Shown here: positions 55,502-63,395 of the stretch, piece after piece
Layout: each line of letters begins with the position of its first letter
Numbering within the stretch: the stretch's first letter is position 1
From: JABMMZ01 sp040403495
GTDB lineage: Bacteria > Bacteroidota > Bacteroidia > NS11-12g > UBA955
Assembly: GCA_040403495.1 (NCBI GenBank)
Contig: JBBAKM010000002.1
Location: 124,001 to 188,000, forward strand
Direction: 5' to 3'
Length of the DNA: 64,000 nt
The notes under the pieces: generated by a model
What the model was told of the DNA's origin: nothing
What the model saw: only the letters and a program-made list of their open reading frames with translations
Database searches by the model: none
Translations under genes and position numbers: made by a program

Positions 55502-55610
55502 AGATACAATAGCAATATTAATTTATTTTTTATCATTTCTATAATTCAATCGTATTTTTAATTCAAATGGTAAATCAAATTGTGCCGATTTTGGTTTCGG
55601 CCAATCCAAG

Positions 55611-55700
55611 TTCACCAACAACAAACAAAAAGCCAATTGGATATTCGAGAACATTTTTAGTGAAAATGAGCAAAAGAAAAACATCGGCTTTGGAACAAAA
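55611..55700 (+). repeat. Dispersed dyad repeat S, copy 1
   Basis: About 90 bp with AAGCCAATTGGATATT near the 5' side and ACATCGGCTT near the 3' side. Similar copies occur at 60467-60540, 61462-61552 and 62949-63034, all in the same orientation. Arms AAGCC / GGCTT and ATGTTGGT / ACCAACAT (best in copies 2 and 3) allow an imperfect hairpin. Confidence 0.55.
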
Positions 55701-55719
55701 CTGTTCATTTTTTCAATAA

Positions 55720-56553
55720 TTACGGAGTGACATTTTCGTAATTAAAACGGTTCAATATTTTTAATAAAGAGATAGGGTCATCTGTTTGTATAATGTCTGG
55801 TTTTTTGGCAAGTAATTCTTTGTTTTCATTAAAATTAGAGGGTGACCACAACATAGTTCGTAAACCTAAATTATTAGTGGTTTTTAAATCAGAAAGACTA
55901 TATGATTTATTAGTTGAGATGCCAAAAAAGTTATTTTGTTGGGCTATTAAATATGGCAAGTCATCGCCATTAGAAAATAAAAACAAAGGATTTTTTAATC
56001 CCATTTCCCTTGCCATATTTAAAGTGTTTTTATTTGATTCTAAAAATACAGATTTTTCGATATTGTATTTTACGCATATATTTTTAATTGCCCTAAGAAA
56101 TGCTTTTTCGTAATTGCTATCAGTTGCTTTGTTAAATTTAATGTCTAAACTAAAATAGTAATTTTGAATGTTATCAATTGAACTAAAGATTTCATCTAAT
56201 GAATTTAATTTCACTTTGTTTATCGACCTGTTATAAATGCAGTTTTTAATTTCAACCCAATTTTTTTCAAATATCTTTCCACTACAATTTGTTTGAGATT
56301 CTAATTCATTGTTGTGATAGGCAACTAAAACAGAATCTGCGGTCATTTGAACGTCTATTTCTGAACCATCACAACCAATGTCAAGACATGTTTTGACCGA
56401 ATAAAAGGAATTGATGGGCCATGAAAAGGCAATCCCCATTCCAGAATGACCTAAAATCATTACCTTGGATTCCATTCGTGTATTGTCATCAAATGTTTCG
56501 TTTTTGCATGAAATAAACAATAAAATGAGTATTATTATTTTATTAAAATTCAT
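55720..56553 (-). CDS. Glycerophosphodiester phosphodiesterase lipoprotein
   Basis: 277 residues. Signal peptide with lipobox (LLFISC, Cys about 16), then a GDPD-type TIM barrel: LGHSGMG (His, first position), EIDVQMTADSVLVAYHNN and the end motif QTDDP. The catalytic HxE.. pattern differs from the classical HRG..ENT, so substrate preference is unclear. Probably hydrolyses glycerophosphodiesters in the periplasm. Overlaps the preceding gene by 11 nt. Confidence 0.75.
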   Translation of the reverse strand: MNFNKIIILILLFISCKNETFDDNTRMESKVMILGHSGMGIAFSWPINSFYSVKTCLDIGCDGSEIDVQMTADSVLVAYHNNELESQTNCSGKIFEKNWVEIKNCIYNRSINKVKLNSLDEIFSSIDNIQNYYFSLDIKFNKATDSNYEKAFLRAIKNICVKYNIEKSVFLESNKNTLNMAREMGLKNPLFLFSNGDDLPYLIAQQNNFFGISTNKSYSLSDLKTTNNLGLRTMLWSPSNFNENKELLAKKPDIIQTDDPISLLKILNRFNYENVTP

Positions 56554-57220
56554 ATGAAAGATTGATCATTGAAATAAGCCATGTGCTTTGATTTTGGCTA
56601 AACCAGTATGATTTAAATGGTTTAATAATTTTGACATTGTCCTTATTTATAGAACGGTATGTGTTAACTATTAAAGCCTGTTTAATGTCGAAATACATGT
56701 TTTTGTAAAGTTTAATTTTAAACGAGAATTCAGGTCCCAAACCAATTCTGTTTTGAATGATATTTGTAGTGTTGACAGTATGTGATGAGTGGCTTTTAAA
56801 ACTTATTTTTTTGTTAAAAATATTCCAATCCAAAATCAAACCCGAATAAAAGAATAACTTATTATTTCTTGATTTTAAAAAATTGTAATGCAAACCTTCA
56901 AGGATATGAAAACCTGTGGTTAAAACTTTCGTTTTATCTTCAAATGGACCTCCATTAGCTCCAAAAAAGTCATGAACTTTAGTGAATTGATAATTGTCAT
57001 ACATGCCAAAATCTAAATGCGTATAATGAGAAAATTTTGGTTTAAAAACCCTCTCATATTCTATGCCTAATCTTATTTGTTCTCGTGCATCAAATACAGT
57101 GTAATATAAGGATTGTAAATCTATTTTAATGGCATTTTTTTTAATGCTATCTGTTTGAATTCCTTTGGAATGTAAGTTTATGTTAGTTGAAAGTAAAAGG
57201 ATTAAAATCAAACTTTTCAT
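56543..57220 (-). CDS. Outer-membrane barrel-like hypothetical protein
   Basis: 225 residues with signal peptide and alternating beta strands ending in an aromatic residue (MINLSYEF), the outer-membrane barrel end signature. No family recognised. It overlaps the GDPD lipoprotein by 11 nt. Same general architecture as the proteins at 57931-58602 and 59400-59966, each next to a lipoprotein. Confidence 0.5.
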   Translation of the reverse strand: MKSLILILLLSTNINLHSKGIQTDSIKKNAIKIDLQSLYYTVFDAREQIRLGIEYERVFKPKFSHYTHLDFGMYDNYQFTKVHDFFGANGGPFEDKTKVLTTGFHILEGLHYNFLKSRNNKLFFYSGLILDWNIFNKKISFKSHSSHTVNTTNIIQNRIGLGPEFSFKIKLYKNMYFDIKQALIVNTYRSINKDNVKIIKPFKSYWFSQNQSTWLISMINLSYEF

Positions 57221-57411
57221 TAGTGTTAATTAGTCTAAGCTTACAATAAATGGGAAAACAAATATAAATAAAAGATGCAAATTTTTACATTACCTGAATT
57301 CACAGCTTCAACGCCTTGTTTTAATTGATTATTTTTAGGATGAATCTTACGTTGAAGGAATGTTAAAATACCATTAGTTTATTAAGTGCTGTAAGAATTA
57401 ATAATAATTTA

Positions 57412-57930
57412 ATGTTATTTAAAGAAGAATCTAATATCTTTGTTTTATTGAAAAAAGAATTCAGATACATAGTGATTACTTTCCTTTTGTTTGGCTTCAA
57501 ATGTGCTGATGAATTATACCGTCCACCATTTAGTTATGTGGTTTCTTTTCAAACAGGTATTCAAAACACCACAGACGAATACAAGTCGGTTTATACAGTT
57601 AAAAAAAATGATACTAACTCAAACAGTCAAACCAACCGATTTGCACTCTATACAGATTCTCTGCACTTTTTAATACCACCCGATTATTATACGGATTCAA
57701 TCTATTTGTGTTTTGAACACATTAATACCACTATTGATACTGTTGGTTTGTGCTATAAAAGAAAACTTTTCATCAAAAGGGAATACTCCAAACAAGCTTT
57801 TGATATGGATGTGTACGATAGTAAAATTTTTTATTTATCGAATAGTTTTGATAAGGATTCTAGTATCATCAATAGTGACAACACTTCAACTTATAATGGC
57901 AATATCAATATTAGGATTTATAAAAAATAA
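57412..57930 (+). CDS. Hypothetical lipoprotein
   Basis: 172 residues. The start at 57412 is followed by 16 hydrophilic residues before a hydrophobic stretch and FGFKC, a lipobox-like Cys (residue 31), so a later start is possible. The body is Asp/Ser/Thr-rich beta sequence, no family. Its stop is directly before the ATG of the next gene, and it is divergent from 56543-57220. Confidence 0.45.
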   Translation: MLFKEESNIFVLLKKEFRYIVITFLLFGFKCADELYRPPFSYVVSFQTGIQNTTDEYKSVYTVKKNDTNSNSQTNRFALYTDSLHFLIPPDYYTDSIYLCFEHINTTIDTVGLCYKRKLFIKREYSKQAFDMDVYDSKIFYLSNSFDKDSSIINSDNTSTYNGNINIRIYKK

Positions 57931-58602
57931 ATGAATAAATCTAAATTTTTAATCTTGTTTCTATTGGTTGTTAATTTTAATAAAAATTGCGATGCACAAC
58001 TCCCAAACGTCAATATTCCTCTGGTGCATCATCATTTTTTAGGGTTTGATATGGCGCAATTTAATTATTTAGTAAATGACCATCCAAGGACATTGCATTT
58101 TGGTGTTAATTATCAATATAGACCGGTGCGATTTCTTTCATTAAATTCGGCTTTAATTTATAACCATGTTAATTTTGTAAGAAAAAATGAATATCGAAAT
58201 CTATATGACTACAATAGCAAAGGGTTATGTTTCAAATATGGTTATGATTTCAGTGTAGGGATAACGAGAGATAAAAGAACTAGGTTGTTTATTGGTCAAC
58301 AATTTGGTGTTTTAAGGTACAAAGAATCAGGAAATATTGATTTGAATACAGTAATATGGGGAAATTTAAATTACCAAGAATCATTCTCTCAACAACATAA
58401 GACTTATCACGCATCCGAGCTTATTTTAGGATTAAAAACAAATGTTAAGAAAGTACATTTAATTTTTCAGTTTTATATTATGTCGAACAATAGCGATAAG
58501 AAAGTTTCCTCACACGATGAAATAGCAGAAGGATATAAATCTATATTTTTACCCGGCTATGGATTTAGAAGAAATGGTTTGAACTTAGTTATTGGTTTTT
58601 AA
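57931..58602 (+). CDS. Outer-membrane barrel-like hypothetical protein
   Basis: 223 residues with signal peptide (LFLLVVNFNKNCDAQ). The mature part has repeated short beta strands (HFGVNYQYRPVRFLSLNSALIY, FSVGITRDKRTRLFIGQQFG) and ends in LNLVIGF, fitting a small barrel. Begins 0 nt after the preceding lipoprotein stop, so the two form a unit. Function unknown. Confidence 0.5.
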   Translation: MNKSKFLILFLLVVNFNKNCDAQLPNVNIPLVHHHFLGFDMAQFNYLVNDHPRTLHFGVNYQYRPVRFLSLNSALIYNHVNFVRKNEYRNLYDYNSKGLCFKYGYDFSVGITRDKRTRLFIGQQFGVLRYKESGNIDLNTVIWGNLNYQESFSQQHKTYHASELILGLKTNVKKVHLIFQFYIMSNNSDKKVSSHDEIAEGYKSIFLPGYGFRRNGLNLVIGF

Positions 58603-58695
58603 TTGCTAAAATTTTGAATTAAATAGACCTCTAAAGGTTTTTCTAAAAAAAAGAAAGTTACAATTTTTTAATCTTTCTAGCGTTTTATAACAATC

Positions 58696-59331
58696 ATGAA
58701 AAAGATTTTATACATACCCTTAGTGTTAATGCTGTTTGTGTTAGTATTTGCAGGGAAAAAGTATGTTTTTGACAATAAAACAAAATTAGAATACCAAAAT
58801 GGAGATATGATACTTCAAACCAATACATCTGGTCAAGGTTTGGCTATTCAATTGGCAACAAACTCTAAATATACCCATATTGGCGTCTTATTTAAAGAAA
58901 ACAATGAATGGATGGTATATGAAGCTGTTCAACCTGTACAAAAAGTAACATTAAGCGAATTTATATTAAGAGGAGAAAACAGTCAATACACCATTTTGAG
59001 ACTAAAAAATGATTCGTTAGTGAAATTGGATCATGTTACCCAAAAAATGAAAAACTATTTACTAAAACAGATTGACAAAGATTACGATTGGGTATTCAAT
59101 TGGTCTGAGGAAGAAATGTATTGCAGTGAATTGGTGTATAAAGCCTATTTAAATGCTGGTATAAAAATTTCAGACACCAAATTATTAAAAGATTATAAAT
59201 TAAGTCACCCCATCGTTCAAGCTCAATTAAAAGAAAGATATGGCAACAATATTCCTTTGAACGACACTATGGTAGCACCCTCTGATATTGCAAATGGAAA
59301 TCGATTAAAGGTTGTTTTTGATAATTATTAG
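58696..59331 (+). CDS. YiiX/YebB-like permuted papain-fold (NlpC/P60-related) hydrolase
   Basis: 211 residues. N-terminal hydrophobic signal/anchor, then the family order of residues: Gly-Asp GDMIL, His61 in YTHIGV and Cys143 in MYCSELVYKAY, as in the circularly permuted NlpC/P60 group (YiiX). Members cleave amide or ester bonds, often in peptidoglycan or lipids. Extracytoplasmic, single gene between two barrel-lipoprotein pairs. Confidence 0.85.
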   Translation: MKKILYIPLVLMLFVLVFAGKKYVFDNKTKLEYQNGDMILQTNTSGQGLAIQLATNSKYTHIGVLFKENNEWMVYEAVQPVQKVTLSEFILRGENSQYTILRLKNDSLVKLDHVTQKMKNYLLKQIDKDYDWVFNWSEEEMYCSELVYKAYLNAGIKISDTKLLKDYKLSHPIVQAQLKERYGNNIPLNDTMVAPSDIANGNRLKVVFDNY

Positions 59332-59382
59332 ATTCAATATCAACTTTTTAAGATTTTGTTATACAAATAAAAACAAAATCAC

Positions 59383-59390
59383 TAAGTTTG
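59383..59390 (+). promoter_or_regulatory. -7 promoter box for the 59400 gene pair
   Basis: TAAGTTTG ends 9 nt before ATG 59400; an in-frame TTG at 59388 lies in the box and is rejected. Confidence 0.45.
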
Positions 59391-59399
59391 TTTAGAGTT

Positions 59400-59966
59400 A
59401 TGTTTAAAACAACGTTGATATTTTGTTTGATTTGTTATTTAAATGGTTTTTCTCAAAAGATTAATCCAAGCGGAATTCAAATCTATAGCGGCATAAATTC
59501 CAATAGAACTTATTTACAAAACAACATGTATCAATTGGGGATACATAGAATTACTTCAGATAGAGTTCCAATAGTGATAGGCGTTGAGTTTAACTACCAC
59601 AACTCAAAAAAACAATTTGAGTTAGCGCCAATTGGCAATTATGAAATTAAATCCAAAGCTACTTTAATTAATTATAGTTTTGGTGTCAACTCATTTAGAA
59701 AAAGTAAATTTAACTTATATTGGGGTATATCCCTCAACCATGTTTTTTTTAATAATAAACTTATAACTGATAATGAGAAAATCAAAGAATTAGTTAAAGG
59801 CGACTATCAACAAGGATTTGCAAGATTGTCATTTTTATTTAAACCACAATTTTACATCAATGATTATTGGGCATTGTATTCAAGAATCAATTTTTTAAAA
59901 GTTAAAAATGGCGATGCAAATTTATATGTTTCTCTAGGTTTGGGTTATTTAATCAACGGCAAATGA
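59400..59966 (+). CDS. Outer-membrane barrel-like hypothetical protein
   Basis: 188 residues from ATG 59400 with signal peptide (TTLIFCLICYLNGFSQ). Alternating strands (YSFGVNSF, LYWGISLNHVFF, YVSLGLGYLI) suggest a small outer-membrane barrel. Ends by overlapping the next lipoprotein gene with ATGA. Confidence 0.5.
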   Translation: MFKTTLIFCLICYLNGFSQKINPSGIQIYSGINSNRTYLQNNMYQLGIHRITSDRVPIVIGVEFNYHNSKKQFELAPIGNYEIKSKATLINYSFGVNSFRKSKFNLYWGISLNHVFFNNKLITDNEKIKELVKGDYQQGFARLSFLFKPQFYINDYWALYSRINFLKVKNGDANLYVSLGLGYLINGK

Positions 59967-60439
59967 AATATTTTATCATCATATCAACTCTTTTTTTATT
60001 TGTATCATGTATAAAAAAATATGATACCACTTTGCCAAATGGCTACCCTTTTGATAAGAACATTCAAGAATTAAATATTATTGAAAATAGTTCTAGTAAA
60101 TTTAAAAACACCAATGCAGTAATTGAATCTTATGATTCTTGTGTAACCTATAAATTATCAAATTTTGATACCACAAATTGCCCTTGTAAAAACTTTGATT
60201 TTAGTAAAAATGTGATGTTTTTGGAGTTTCATTTAATGGTTGGTGTATATTCTACAAAATTTTATCCAAAAGGATATATCAACTACAGAAACAAAACCTT
60301 TGGAGTAAATGTTAGAAAAACTTATGAAATAGCCAGAAACTGTGGATTAAGCTCTTGTTATCAAAATTTTGCATATACTAAATTAATATTTTTACCCAAG
60401 TTTGAGGGTTTTAAACCGGTGCTAGATGTAGAGCTTTGA
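59963..60439 (+). CDS. Hypothetical lipoprotein
   Basis: 158 residues with signal peptide and lipobox LFVSC (Cys16). Body Asn/Lys/Tyr-rich with three extra Cys (CPCK, CGLSSCY). No family. Coupled to the preceding barrel-like gene by a 4-nt overlap; the pair are likely co-assembled in the outer membrane. Confidence 0.45.
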   Translation: MKYFIIISTLFLFVSCIKKYDTTLPNGYPFDKNIQELNIIENSSSKFKNTNAVIESYDSCVTYKLSNFDTTNCPCKNFDFSKNVMFLEFHLMVGVYSTKFYPKGYINYRNKTFGVNVRKTYEIARNCGLSSCYQNFAYTKLIFLPKFEGFKPVLDVEL

Positions 60440-60466
60440 GTGTAATATTATATCTTAATAGGAGTT

Positions 60467-60540
60467 TTCATCAACACCAAACAAACGAAAGGCCAATTGG
60501 ATGTTGGTCATAAGACCAACATTGGTTTTGAAAAATCGGT
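60467..60540 (+). repeat. Dispersed dyad repeat S, copy 2
   Basis: Shortened copy in which the two arms come together as TGTTGGTC-ATAA-GACCAACA (60502-60521), a perfect 8-bp stem. Confidence 0.55.
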
Positions 60541-60547
60541 TTCAGGT

Positions 60548-61162
60548 TTAATTTGTGTTTTTAAGCAAAATCAAATCAAAGTATAATAATCTAGTTTTTA
60601 ATTCTGTATCTAAAGGTAAATTAGTGTATTCTCTTTCTTGATTTTCAGAGCTAAATAACTCTATAAATCCATTTCTTTTATAATATTTTAATGGTGCTGG
60701 GTTATTATATGAATCAACAACTATAAACCTACATCCTGTTTTATTTGCTTTGTCTATAAACCAAGATTTAATAAAATCCATCAATTGATCTCCAATTGTT
60801 TTTTCTTCTCCTTTAATTTTTCTAAAATTTATGTTAACACCTAATCGACCTATTAAAACAGCTGGGTAACTTTTCATTTGTTTTACCCTTGGTATTTCTG
60901 AATTTAACTTTTTTTTCCTTGCATTAGGAAGAGAAAACGTTTTTATACTGTCGTTGGAAATGGTAAAAGCTGCAACTATTTGTTTTTCATCATCATCAAA
61001 AGTAAAGCAATAACTTTTTCCTAATAATTCATTGGTGTAATTTAATACATCTTTTGCAAAAAACTCATTTAAATCTGCATCTTCACAATTAAAAGGATTA
61101 CAATAATCTATAATTTTTTCATTATAAATTTTGAAAGTACATTTTTCTGATAGAAAACTCAA
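60548..61162 (-). CDS. GNAT acetyltransferase, possible toxin
   Basis: 204 residues from TTG 61162 (no ATG until residue 96). N-terminal CNPFNCEDADLNEFFAKD followed by LLGKSYCF, ISNDSI, KSYPAVLIGRLGV (motif A beta strand before the acetyl-CoA P-loop) and PAPLKYYKRNGF, as in the family of GNAT proteins often encoded beside a short partner. Such proteins include TacT-like toxins that acetylate aminoacyl-tRNA, but that is not shown for this one. Preceded by the 51-codon gene at 61174-61329, 11 nt away. Confidence 0.7.
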   Translation of the reverse strand: MSFLSEKCTFKIYNEKIIDYCNPFNCEDADLNEFFAKDVLNYTNELLGKSYCFTFDDDEKQIVAAFTISNDSIKTFSLPNARKKKLNSEIPRVKQMKSYPAVLIGRLGVNINFRKIKGEEKTIGDQLMDFIKSWFIDKANKTGCRFIVVDSYNNPAPLKYYKRNGFIELFSSENQEREYTNLPLDTELKTRLLYFDLILLKNTN

Positions 61163-61173
61163 ATTAATATGAA

Positions 61174-61329
61174 TTAAATTTTAGCTTTAGCTAATATTTT
61201 TTCAGATACAGAAATCTCTTTAGTGAAATTTATTGATGTTTTATTTGAAATAGCTTTTTTAGCATTTTTGTCAAATCTAACAGCAGCTTCTGTCTTTAAA
61301 AAAGGTATAGATTTTATTGCAATTGCCAT
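61174..61329 (-). CDS. 51-residue partner gene of the GNAT enzyme (possible antitoxin)
   Basis: 51 residues, MAIAIKSIPFLKTEAAVRF to KEISVSEKILAKAKI. Basic with a helical C-terminus and an N-terminal strand-like stretch; no recognised DNA-binding fold, though a ribbon or tail type antitoxin cannot be excluded. It lies 11 nt upstream of the GNAT gene in the same direction and shares its promoter. Small proteins of this kind, with K-I/V-P near the N-terminus and ILAK near the end, recur beside this GNAT type as far as I recall. Antitoxin role is inferred. Confidence 0.5.
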   Translation of the reverse strand: MAIAIKSIPFLKTEAAVRFDKNAKKAISNKTSINFTKEISVSEKILAKAKI

Positions 61330-61355
61330 TGTAGATGATGTTTTTAACTAAGTTA

Positions 61356-61363
61356 CAAAGATA
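61356..61363 (-). promoter_or_regulatory. -7 promoter box for the GNAT pair
   Basis: TATCTTTG on the minus strand, 26 nt before the ATG at 61329. Confidence 0.45.
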
Positions 61364-61461
61364 AATATTTTTATTTAAAAAATAATTTTTAATTATTTTA
61401 GCTTTAGTAACCTGTTTTTGATTTAGATTTAGTAAGTTATTGTTTTGTCCTAATTGATTCT

Positions 61462-61552
61462 GCCACTATAGACAAACTATCAAAAAGCCAATTAGATATT
61501 GCTGAACTTTTTTCACGACGAATGATTATAAGACCAACATCGGCTTCGAAGG
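61462..61552 (+). repeat. Dispersed dyad repeat S, copy 3
   Basis: About 91 bp with AAAAGCCAATTAGATATT and ATAAGACCAACATCGGCTT, showing both arms of the imperfect dyad. Confidence 0.55.
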
Positions 61553-61591
61553 TTATAATTAAAGTATTAGAAGAAACTAAATCGAATTCTT

Positions 61592-62593
61592 TTATTGCTT
61601 CAATTGCTTTGGTTTAGGTCCAAAACCAAAACCAACATGAAACATAAATATGGAATTAGCCAATCCAATAGGTTTCCCTTCTGAATACAATTTTGGCAAT
61701 GAACCTATTTCAAGTCCAAAAGTTACTGAATTTCCTGAATTTAGCATACCCCAATTTTTTTCAAAACCAAATCTGTAGCCAACCATAGCCTTATTTTCAG
61801 GCTTTACAAAACCTTCGGTTACTTGGCTATAGGTAAAACTACTTGAAGATCCAGAGAGTCCGTCATAAATTGTTCTTTCGACAACATAATTTGTCTTTAA
61901 ACCAAAAGTAAGCATTCCATAAAGTCTAGAGGTTCTCCAATAAGCTCTTGATGCACTTGTTGCTGTAATTTTATAGCTTTCTACTTTGTATAAGCTAACC
62001 CCTAAATTAAAACTTAAGCATGAAAAATCCATAACCCGAAAAGATGTATCACCATTATTATTATCAGATGCCAAACTTTTTAACCGCCCATTGGTAGCAT
62101 ATTGAATATGCCCTAGCCCACCATCTAATGATAAGTTTTTTTCTATAATTCTTGGTAGTGAAGCAGTGTAAACGATGTTATCCACATAATCTACTGCAGT
62201 TTTTTTTGTTTGAGTTTTTGTTTTTGTTGCCAAAATATAATGATTCATTAAACTCCAGTCGTGAGCTAATTTTCTGTTTTCTTCATTGAAACTTTCTTCA
62301 ACATTTCCATCTACTCCTTTAGAATATGGCATCGTAATATTAGCTTTTAACATCCATAATTTGTTTATTTTATAATGTGGACTTAATTTAAAACTTAATG
62401 CCTCTGCATTAAAGGACATTAAACCAAAAAATTTACAGTCAATACCCCATTTTGGCAAGTATGCTGGATTATCGTAATCAATGGTAATTTCTTTGGTTTC
62501 TCCATTGTTAAAAGTTAATTCAATGGTTTCTTGGGCATAAGAATTTAAAAAAAATCCCGAAAATAATAAAAATAATATTGCTTTAAATTTCAT
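61592..62593 (-). CDS. Outer-membrane barrel-like hypothetical protein
   Basis: 333 residues with signal peptide (MKFKAILFLLFSGFFLNSYAQ). Strand-rich body (YKINKLWMLKANITMPY, LYGMLTFGLKTNY, MFHVGFGFGP) consistent with a larger outer-membrane barrel. No family recognised. Stands alone between S copies 3 and 4. Its upstream word TAATATTG differs from the consensus -7 box by one base. Confidence 0.55.
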   Translation of the reverse strand: MKFKAILFLLFSGFFLNSYAQETIELTFNNGETKEITIDYDNPAYLPKWGIDCKFFGLMSFNAEALSFKLSPHYKINKLWMLKANITMPYSKGVDGNVEESFNEENRKLAHDWSLMNHYILATKTKTQTKKTAVDYVDNIVYTASLPRIIEKNLSLDGGLGHIQYATNGRLKSLASDNNNGDTSFRVMDFSCLSFNLGVSLYKVESYKITATSASRAYWRTSRLYGMLTFGLKTNYVVERTIYDGLSGSSSSFTYSQVTEGFVKPENKAMVGYRFGFEKNWGMLNSGNSVTFGLEIGSLPKLYSEGKPIGLANSIFMFHVGFGFGPKPKQLKQ

Positions 62594-62948
62594 ACGACAA
62601 TATTAGGCCCTAAAAATAGATTGAACAATTTAATATATTCACTTTCTAAAAAAATATTCTTAATATGATACAATTGCATTCTTAAGGGTTTAATTTATCA
62701 AAAAATCATAGTGCTTTCAATCTTAAGCTTAAAAAATTCAAAGTTATTTTTCTTCTCTAACTGAAGATTAGCGAAGTTTAGGCTGTTTAATAAACTTTGT
62801 AAAATGCAATCGAGACGCAAGCATTTTAATTTGCTCTTTTATTTGTTCTTGATAATTTATATTGTGTGAGGTATTATCAATGTTAAATAATTCCTTCGCT
62901 CTCGCTTACATATTGTGAGTGAGCTCCCAAAATGCTTCTGGCAACAAG

Positions 62949-63034
62949 CAACAACAAACAAACGAAAAGCCAATTGAATGTTGGTGAACTTATTTCATAA
63001 AGAATGAGTATAACACCAATATCGCCTTCGAATA
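62949..63034 (+). repeat. Dispersed dyad repeat S, copy 4
   Basis: About 86 bp, AAAAGCCAATTGAATGTTGGTGAACTT... to ...CACCAATATCGCCTTCGAA; arms partly eroded. Confidence 0.5.
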
Positions 63035-63048
63035 AAGACCATTTTTCA

Positions 63049-63395
63049 CTTAGAATAAAAATCTAAATTCAAAAATCACAAATCAAAAATTAAAAGTCCC
63101 TTCCACCATTGAGCTAATGATATTCTCTAATAAACAGATACTACTTTGACTTAGAATAAAAATAAAAAAATCTAAAATCACAAATCAAAAATTAAAAGTC
63201 CCTTCCACCATTGAGCTAATGATATTCTNNNNNNNNNNNNNNNNNNNNNNNNNNNNNNNNNNNNNNNNNNNNNNNNNNNNNNNNNNNNNNNNNNNNNNNN
63301 NNNNNNNNNNNNNNNNNNNNNNNNNNNNCTAATAAACAGTTACTACTTTGACTTAGAATAAAAAATCTAAAATCACAAATCAAAAATCCCTCAAC
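63049..63395 (+). repeat. Tandem repeat of about 105 bp, interrupted by the gap
   Basis: The unit (CTTAGAATAAAAATCTAAA... to ...AACAGATACTACTTTGA) starts at about 63049 and 63150, and its last part reappears at 63329 after the Ns. The total number of units is unknown because the assembly gap lies inside it. Confidence 0.75.
63229..63328. other. Assembly gap (100 N)
   Basis: Exactly 100 N, the usual placeholder for a scaffold gap of unknown size. Sequence on both sides belongs to the same tandem repeat, which explains the failure to assemble. Confidence 0.95.

Larger units (their letters stand above)
62594..63379. other. Gene-free region with repeats and gap
   Basis: 786 bp. It holds an imperfect hairpin CTCGCTTACA-TAT-TGTGAGTGAG (62901-62923), repeat S copy 4, a tandem repeat and a 100-N gap. 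No coding frame I would support. Confidence 0.5.

Noticed and set aside
57306..57357. Inverted repeat CTTCAACG ... CGTTGAAG between divergent genes
   Set aside because: Arms of 8 bp with 36 bp between them are expected by chance in this AT-rich region; no link to a promoter.
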